This document shows, piece by piece, positions 61,001 through 64,000 of a stretch of 64,000 bases of DNA. Source of the DNA: Odontocerum albicorne (lineage: Eukaryota; Arthropoda; Insecta; Trichoptera; Odontoceridae); contig OX463852.1 of the NCBI GenBank assembly GCA_949825065.1, forward strand, positions 11,063,665-11,127,664, in the 5' to 3' direction. Both the position numbers and the translations under genes were made by a program. A model generated the notes under the pieces. It had not been told where the DNA came from, searched no databases, and was given only the letters and a program-made list of their open reading frames with translations. Numbering within the stretch: the stretch's first letter is position 1; every line of letters starts with the position of its first letter.

Positions 61001-63589
61001 CGCTTAGACGAATAATTATTGAAGACGATCCTCATCAAGGCAGATCAGCAGAAGCATTCACTCCAGAAACTTGAGAATATTTTTTTGAGAGTTGTATTGA
61101 AAGATTGAAAAATTTTTTTTTTTAGTTTCATTTTTTTTTTTTTATATCCTTGGCTCAGAAACTTTTAATCCTTACTATGTATATGTTTGAAAAATGAACA
61201 TTGAGATATGTAGAAATTTAAAGACTTATTTCAAATTAAACACTGTTTATTCCACTTTATGAAACGGTATAACCCTACCGGTTTCAAGGCTTGTCAAACA
61301 AGTCTTGTTTGTGCTCCCTGATGACGAGGTGTTGAAACCTTGAAACCGGTCGAGTTGTACCATTACATAAAGTGGAATAAACAGTGTTTGACAAAAACAA
61401 ATTACAATGTCTTTAAACCTCCACAGTGTTAATGCCTTAACTATAAATAATATATTGCAAATTAGTTTATTAAAATTAATTAGTCATGTATTTTAACTCA
61501 TGTAACAACTTCAATATACATAGTAACAAAACATTTTGTTTAAACAGAGGCAGGGTGGGCATTTTGTATTTAGTGTCTTATTTGTTTTAATTATAATTCA
61601 AATTATATGTGAGCTTTACGTACCTTCTCGAATAATTTTCCAGGTAATGAGCGTACAACTTGATTTGAATCTCTGTAAGAGATATGAAGAGCACATACTC
61701 GTGCTTTGGAGGGAGGAATGGGGCCAACACAGCGTAATCTCTCCTCTGTAATAAAATTATATGTGAGCTTTACGTACCTTCTCGAATAATTTTCCAGGTA
61801 ATGAGCGTACAACTTGATTTGAATCTCTGTAAGAGATATGAAGAGCACATACTCGTGCTTTGGAGGGAGGAATGGGGCCAACACAGCGTAATCTCTCCTC
61901 TGTAATAAAATTATATGTGAGCTTTACGTACCTTCTCGAATAATTTTCCAGGTAATGAGCGTACAACTTGATTTGAATCTCTGTAAGAGATATGAAGAGC
62001 ACATACTCGTGCTTTGGAGGGAGGAATGGGGCCAACACAGCGTAATCTCTCCTCTGTAATAAAATTATATGTGAGCTTTACGTACCTTCTCGAATAATTT
62101 TCCAGGTAATGAGCGTACAACTTGATTTGAATCTCTGTAAGAGATATGAAGAGCACATACTCGTGCTTTGGAGGGAGGAATGGGGCCAACACAGCGTAAT
62201 CTCTCCTCTGTAATAAAATTATATGTGAGCTTTACGTACCTTCTCGAATAATTTTCCAGGTAATGAGCGTACAACTTGATTTGAATCTCTGTAAGAGATA
62301 TGAAGAGCACATACTCGTGCTTTGGAGGGAGGAATGGGGCCAACACAGCGTAATCTCTCCTCTGTAATAAAATTATATGTGAGCTTTACGTACCTTCTCG
62401 AATAATTTTCCAGGTAATGAGCGTACAACTTGATTTGAATCTCTGTAAGAGATATGAAGAGCACATACTCGTGCTTTGGAGGGAGGAATGGGGCCAACAC
62501 AGCGTAATCTCTCCTCTGTAATAAAAAATTGATTTAGAATATTACATGTATATATATTATTTTTAACATTTTTGAAATTCATTGAATATATTTTAGTGAA
62601 ATTTTTGAAAAAGGGCCATTTTATGAACATCACCATATACTTTCCATCAGGATCACAGGGATGCCACCCAGGTTGGTTCACAGCCCAGCACTCCACGTCC
62701 ATTTATGTTAGACGATACTGTGAATATTCTAACACCAGTGTATTGTGTCAGATTCTTGAGTGATTTTGAGTTATGAACAAATATTGTAGACATCTACTTC
62801 AGCAAAAGATATGAAGGTCGCAACCTATTATTTTAATCAATTCCATGGGTTTAGTTTACACATTGATTATTAGATTCATTTTGATTTTAAACAAAATAAG
62901 TTTACTATGCAGAAGTGGAAGGTACAAATTTTTATAAATGAAAGAAATTTTAATTCCCATTTTGGCTTCCGGACATAATAAATTGACTCTCACATTATAT
63001 TTTTTTTTTATGGATTTTCATGCTCTGTTGAGTCCTAAAATTGTATGCAGTCTCACATTCGTGATTGTAAAAAGATTATTGAGTGTTAGTTCTGAACATT
63101 TTTGTATTTTTCTCATCTGTCACGGTTATCTCTGTTGGACCATTATTTTTCATATACTAGATAAAGAGTGAAATTTAACCATCTTGTTTGGTTGGATTTT
63201 AATGGATGTTTGTTAATTTCATCTTAAGCATTGTATAGGTGATTTTCGATTGGTTTGAATATCCATAATATTTGTGGTCGACTTTTCTTACTTGACCCTT
63301 CCAATCAAAAGCAATTAAACAGGGGAAGAGTTGCTATTCATTCTTATTCCTAAACATCCCAGGTGATTTTCACCCCATTTTGTTATAACTTAGCTTAAAG
63401 GAACATAATGTACCTGAACAGCCCCATCGAGCATTTTGTGCAGCACGTGAGAGCGTCGCTTCATGACCCTGATGTCGTGTTCAGTGGAATTGGTGTACTG
63501 GCCATTGGTAATAGGATTCACAAACCGATTCAAGTATTCATTATACTTGCCAAGCAAATTGGGCTTCACAAACTGTACCATGCAATAAT
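37095..63589 (-). CDS. ATRX: ATRX/XNP chromatin remodeller, C-terminal part (5' end off the window)
   Basis: Sixteen exons join in phase on the minus strand: 63414-63589; one of six copies of 122 nt (61624-62515); 58948-59074; 57899-57979; 55762-55885; 54078-54273; 52706-52821; 51086-51194; 49168-49339; 45759-45971; 44680-44806; 43343-43509; 42068-42103; 41793-41916; 38024-38124; 37095-37307 (stop TGA at 37095-37097). They encode about 733 residues. Helicase lobe 2 is complete: [28 protein letters not shown] (motif IV region), [24 protein letters not shown] (motif V) and [14 protein letters not shown] (motif VI). Then the ATRX-specific [14 protein letters not shown] and TEEERKAAW, and a Gln/Met-rich C-terminus. 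ATRX is an SNF2 ATPase that deposits H3.3 in heterochromatin; Drosophila XNP is its fly orthologue. An acidic, Lys-rich linker (57899-55762) separates helicase parts, as in ATRX. ARIP4 is excluded by the C-terminal block. No poly(A) signal was assigned. Confidence 0.93.
37670..37750 (-). repeat. LINE 3'-tail motif (copy 3)
   Basis: Minus strand: CTTCTGGTTGATTGGAAGAT followed by ATTGCCACATGACAAT, the shared LINE tail with its hairpin. It lies in the ATRX intron between the last two coding exons. Confidence 0.5.
37865..37973. mobile_element. hAT-type MITE of 109 bp
   Basis: An 8-bp target duplication GTGGTATG (37857-37864 and 37974-37981) flanks terminal inverted repeats CAGTGCTTTTTTTT and its complement AAAAAAAGCACTG. 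The interior is GC-rich (GGTGCCGGGGCTCAC, GCGCTCCACCGC). It has no coding capacity. It sits 50 bp beyond the donor of the ATRX exon at 38024-38124. Confidence 0.88.
38249..39652. repeat. 61-bp direct repeats flanking mariner D
   Basis: 38249-38309 and 39592-39652 share 59 of 61 positions (starting TATATTTTGATTCTAG and ending TTCTTAAATTAA). They directly abut the mariner on either side and are far longer than the TA target duplication. Confidence 0.9.
38309..39591 (-). mobile_element. Mariner family D, full length, transposase broken
   Basis: ITRs ACACATCGATCAATAAGTCC on both ends, flanked by TA (38307-38308 and 39592-39593). The transposase reads on the minus strand in three frames: 39205-39462 (helix-turn-helix half), 38696-39187 (first catalytic region, [14 protein letters not shown], where most mariners have DETW) and 38373-38699 (HQDNAPCH and [14 protein letters not shown]). 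Two frameshifts make it inactive. It lies in an ATRX intron in the same orientation as the gene. Confidence 0.92.
40335..41628 (-). mobile_element. Mariner family E, full length, almost intact
   Basis: ITRs CGAGGGTGGTCCGATAAGTA (left) and CGAGGGCGGTCCGATAAGTA (right strand), with TA flanks at 40333-40334 and 41629-41630. Length 1,294 bp. Base composition is more GC-rich than the surrounding ATRX intron, suggesting recent arrival relative to its host sequence. Confidence 0.94.
40399..41483 (-). pseudogene. Mariner transposase (DD34D), family E, one frame break
   Basis: The N-terminal 84 codons (41229-41483: [28 protein letters not shown]) and a 277-codon frame (40399-41232) overlap by a few bases near 41230, where the count of G residues after ATGGAG breaks the frame. 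The second frame holds all catalytic residues: [20 protein letters not shown] and [14 protein letters not shown], and the natural end GDYVEK. If the break is a sequencing error in a G run, the element would be intact. Confidence 0.9.
42068..42103 (-). CDS. ATRX: 36-nt in-frame micro-exon of ATRX
   Basis: Twelve codons, [12 protein letters not shown], lie between an acceptor (TTTTGTCCTAAAG|CTAA) and a donor (CCT|GTAAGTG). Both neighbouring exon ends are phase 0, so inclusion or skipping keeps the frame. Content fits the Gln/Tyr-rich C-terminal tail. The acceptor AAG is weaker than average. Confidence 0.65.
42180..42290 (-). repeat. LINE 3'-tail motif (copy 4)
   Basis: Minus strand: TTTAGTTGGAAGAATTGCCA followed by CATGGCAATTAACTTTCC, with the hairpin ATTGCCACATGGCAAT perfect. 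In the ATRX intron between 42103 and 43343. Confidence 0.5.
42447..42678. mobile_element. Palindromic MITE, 232 bp
   Basis: Long terminal inverted repeats of roughly 80-90 bp (beginning CAGTACCCGGCAGTAAGTAA and, on the other strand, CAGTACCTGGCGGTAAGTAA) enclose a short loop. TA dinucleotides flank both ends (42445-42446, 42679-42680). The arms contain CTTCGGCTTTGTAGAGCGTC and its complement. No coding capacity. Tc1/mariner-type insertion preference is inferred from the TA. Confidence 0.85.
45225..45385 (+). repeat. LINE 3'-tail motif (copy 5)
   Basis: TTTTCAGATTGATTGGAAGA, then TATTGTCATATAGCAATAAA and CCCGCCAAGTTGTACTGTAC, the most complete match to the tail at 57516. It lies in the ATRX intron between 44806 and 45759. 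Confidence 0.5.
46050..47245 (-). mobile_element. Mariner family F, full length but heavily degraded
   Basis: ITRs CGAGGGTGGATCAAATAAAA (left) and CGAGGGTGGATCAAATATAA (right strand), TA flanks at 46048-46049 and 47246-47247. Minus-strand transposase pieces include [37 protein letters not shown] and [14 protein letters not shown], the last with the SPDxAP motif destroyed. Many stops: an old insertion. Confidence 0.9.
47285..48552 (+). mobile_element. Mariner family G, full length, degraded transposase
   Basis: ITRs GGTAAAGCGGAAAGTAATGA at both ends, TA flanks at 47283-47284 and 48553-48554. Plus-strand fragments: [42 protein letters not shown] and [16 protein letters not shown], with 34 residues between the second and third Asp. 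Several stops and frame changes. It starts only 39 bp after mariner F. Confidence 0.9.
49600..50450 (-). mobile_element. Degenerate mariner-like remnant
   Basis: Minus-strand reading from about 50440 shows [12 protein letters not shown] and [12 protein letters not shown] segments, then [20 protein letters not shown] near 49900 and [10 protein letters not shown] near 49770, the order expected of a mariner-family transposase. Frames are broken throughout and ITRs were not identified. It shares its N-terminal segment with the remnant at 60840-61090. Confidence 0.6.
51266..52560 (-). mobile_element. Mariner family B, full-length copy
   Basis: 1,295 bp between TA dinucleotides (51264-51265 and 52561-52562). 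ITR CTAGGTTAGTCAAAAAGTTT is the same at both ends. It lies in the ATRX intron between exons 52706-52821 and 51086-51194, in the orientation of the gene. It is the reference for the truncated copy at 10370-12332. Confidence 0.95.
51331..52381 (-). pseudogene. Mariner transposase (DD34D), family B, one homopolymer frameshift
   Basis: The ATG at 52381 ([17 protein letters not shown]) opens a frame containing [20 protein letters not shown] and [13 protein letters not shown]. Within the run of seven T residues encoding ASVF(W) near 51782 the frame is shifted by one. The second frame (51331-51756) has HQDNAPAH and [14 protein letters not shown] and ends at GDYTEQ. All catalytic residues are present and there is no other visible lesion. 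A sequencing error in the homopolymer cannot be excluded. Confidence 0.9.
53030..53690 (-). mobile_element. pogo/Tigger (jerky-like) remnant, N-terminal part
   Basis: The minus strand from 53660 reads [20 protein letters not shown] followed by [10 protein letters not shown], a CENP-B/pogo-type helix-turn-helix. Further down, [17 protein letters not shown] and [12 protein letters not shown] fit the acidic and C-terminal parts of jerky/Tigger proteins. The DDE core between them is lost or scrambled. It sits in an ATRX intron and is not a host exon. A 33-bp direct duplication (CTCAGAGGRTTTCCCCATAC) follows at about 53697-53756. Confidence 0.55.
54616..55271 (+). mobile_element. Tc1/mariner-superfamily element, deleted and degraded
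   Basis: Imperfect ITRs start GCGTGTCCCAAAAAAATCTA on the left and GGTGTCCAAAAAAATGTATA on the opposite strand at the right. The plus strand has a degenerate QDGVHPHC segment, [14 protein letters not shown], then [19 protein letters not shown], the C-terminal block of a transposase family with QDGAPPH and SPDLTPLDFFLWG motifs common in insects. A run of 13 C residues near 54837 replaces part of the catalytic region. Inactive. Confidence 0.7.
55347..55591. mobile_element. MITE of 245 bp with 30-bp inverted ends
   Basis: Ends GAAGGGCTCGGCAGTAAATG (left) and GAAGGGCTCGGCAGTAAATA (right strand), extending to TGGTAAGCGACA. A possible AAAT target duplication lies at 55343-55346 and 55592-55595. 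The interior is AT-rich without coding capacity. Family not recognised. Confidence 0.75.
56240..56945 (+). mobile_element. RTE-like LINE, C-terminal region
   Basis: Three frames carry [31 protein letters not shown], then (56494-56862) [30 protein letters not shown], and finally [13 protein letters not shown]. These are ordered C-terminal motifs of RTE-type LINEs. Frameshifts make it inactive. It lies in the ATRX intron between 55885 and 57899. An RT-derived minus-strand fragment of another copy adjoins it at 56940-57330. Confidence 0.75.
56940..57600. mobile_element. Second LINE fragment with 3'-tail motif (copy 6)
   Basis: 56940-57330 read on the minus strand gives broken reverse-transcriptase pieces and shares its end with the fragments at 3626 and 4758. 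At 57516 the tail GGTTGATTGGAAGAGATTGA, then CATGGTAATAAGGCCACCAG, appears on the plus strand. Two near-identical segments around GGATTTCCAG (57372 and 57473) indicate a local duplication of about 100 bp. Confidence 0.5.
58460..58810 (+). mobile_element. Degenerate mariner-like remnant
   Basis: Plus-strand patches ESIVTMK (near 58515), [15 protein letters not shown] (near 58560) and MFPNL with FIKGRG (near 58690-58735) follow mariner transposase order from the first to the third catalytic block. Stops and deletions are frequent and ITRs were not found. Confidence 0.5.
60218..60836 (-). mobile_element. Mariner family C deletion derivative, copy 2
   Basis: 619 bp, ITR CTACCTTGATCAAAAAGTTT at both ends, TA flanks at 60216-60217 and 60837-60838. 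The minus strand keeps [20 protein letters not shown] and [14 protein letters not shown]. It lacks more of the interior than copy 1 and does not have the inverted duplication. In the ATRX intron after the 122-nt exon array. Confidence 0.9.
60840..61090 (+). mobile_element. Mariner-like N-terminal remnant
   Basis: [15 protein letters not shown] near 60970 and, in another frame, [15 protein letters not shown] match the helix-turn-helix region of the remnant at 49600-50450. It directly follows mariner C copy 2. Confidence 0.5.
61221..61454. repeat. Palindromic interspersed repeat, copy 2
   Basis: It shares inverted arms (AACACTGTTTATTCCACTTT and its complement AAAGTGGAATAAACAGTGTT), the GGTATAACCCTACCGGTTTC core and the tail GTTAATGCCTTAACTATAAA with copy 1 at 5811-6092. 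Its centre is shorter. It lies in the ATRX intron about 150 bp beyond the tandem exon array. Confidence 0.65.
61601..62525 (-). repeat. ATRX: Six-copy tandem array of one ATRX exon, 154-bp period
   Basis: Exon copies: 61624-61745, 61778-61899, 61932-62053, 62086-62207, 62240-62361, 62394-62515. Each 122-nt copy reads [20 protein letters not shown] and continues to AHYLENYSR plus AG. Each has the acceptor TTTTATTACAG|AGG and the donor AAG|GTACGTAAAG. The 32 bp between copies are intron. Copies look identical. Exon 63414-63589 ends at phase 0 (GAVQ|) and exon 59074 begins by completing AG|A, so one copy gives correct ATRX, while two, three, five or six shift the frame. The break points share AAATT, suggesting a microhomology-mediated start followed by unequal exchange. 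Confidence 0.95.
62526..63413. other. ATRX intron with a short LINE-like segment
   Basis: This intron precedes the exon array. Near 62650-62710 CAGGTTGGTTCACAGCCCAG resembles sequence at about 4565 and probably belongs to the same LINE family. Nothing else was recognised. Confidence 0.4.
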
Positions 63590-63849
63590 CTAAAACAAAA
63601 ACATAAAAAATATGTGGAAACTAATAGAAATATCTTAAATTTATTTTGTTCTTGTTGATGGTTAAAACTAAACATGTTTGATTGATAACTGCATACATAT
63701 TTTATGTACATATATGGATGTGGAAGAGGTTAAGGATGTGTGTTGTGATTAGAAAGTCTGATGCTTTGTTCTATCTGCGTATCTTGACAGGGAAATGGCG
63801 TACTAGTATGTATGTATTTTCAATGAGCATCTCGCAATTAATAATTTCC

Positions 63850-63990
63850 CAATCTAGGAAACCCATAATGCATAACCATCAACTTCTCAATGCCACAAAG
63901 ATAAGAAAATTGGAATACGTTGGGCAAATCCTTCATGGCCCCAAATATAGTCTACGGAATGGAATTTTGAGGAGAAATGGAGTGTAGGAT
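63850..63990 (+). mobile_element. RTE-like LINE fragment
   Basis: The plus strand reads ATKIRKLEYVGQILHGPKYS, the same block as VRKISYLGHILRGEKYEI in the LINE at 35754-37003. It lies in the ATRX intron upstream of exon 63414-63589. Truncated on both sides. Confidence 0.6.
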
Positions 63991-64000
63991 GAAAAAAGAT

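Noticed and set aside
61603..62702. Repeated 93-codon minus-strand ORFs starting [14 protein letters not shown]
   Set aside because: Each runs through a donor site and the 32-bp intron into a shifted frame of the next copy. They are read-through of the exon array, not separate genes.

Overview
This is insect nuclear DNA. The evidence is AT-rich sequence, spliced genes with introns of several kilobases, at least seven mariner ITR families, hAT, piggyBac, pogo/Tigger and RTE-type LINE debris, and host proteins of animal type. The species is not recognisable from sequence. A CENP-M-like inner-kinetochore gene argues against a higher dipteran. A non-dipteran order such as Hemiptera or Lepidoptera is an inference only.

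Layout. (1) About 545-20,411, minus strand: most of a ZFYVE1/DFCP1 orthologue. The window has the start codon and P-loop, the NTPase domain and the cysteine-rich middle. The C-terminal FYVE domains would lie before base 1. Ten coding exons join in phase, one through a GC-AG intron, and a possible 42-nt cassette exon sits at 7,675-7,716. Its introns hold a nearly intact mariner, a hAT nested in a mariner deletion derivative, a piggyBac-type MITE, a Tigger fragment, a tRNA-derived SINE and LINE fragments. (2) 20,412-24,584: divergent intergenic region with one unexplained 143-codon ORF and a reverse-transcriptase remnant. (3) 24,585-25,124, plus strand: intronless 179-residue CENP-M-like gene. 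(4) 25,125-37,094: very AT-rich, gene-poor tail-to-tail interval with LINE fragments. (5) 37,095 to beyond 63,589, minus strand: the C-terminal part of ATRX (XNP), with 16 coding exons from helicase lobe 2 to the stop codon. Its introns carry at least six mariner insertions or remnants plus MITEs, RTE and Tigger debris.

The outstanding feature is at 61,601-62,525. One ATRX exon of 122 nt, encoding part of the helicase core, is present as six apparently identical tandem copies with a 154-bp period. Consensus splice sites bound every copy and only 32 bp of intron separates them. The next exons join in frame if exactly one copy is used (or four). The spacer is probably too short to be spliced out, so the array behaves formally like a set of mutually exclusive exons that all encode the same peptide. 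It could also be a very recent expansion or an assembly artefact.

The three host genes do not form a pathway unit: ZFYVE1 acts on lipid-droplet/omegasome membranes, CENP-M at the kinetochore and ATRX in chromatin. ZFYVE1 and the CENP-M-like gene are head to head; the CENP-M-like gene and ATRX are tail to tail. All exon boundaries were placed by hand from splice consensus, codon phase and remembered homology. No alignment or transcript data were available.
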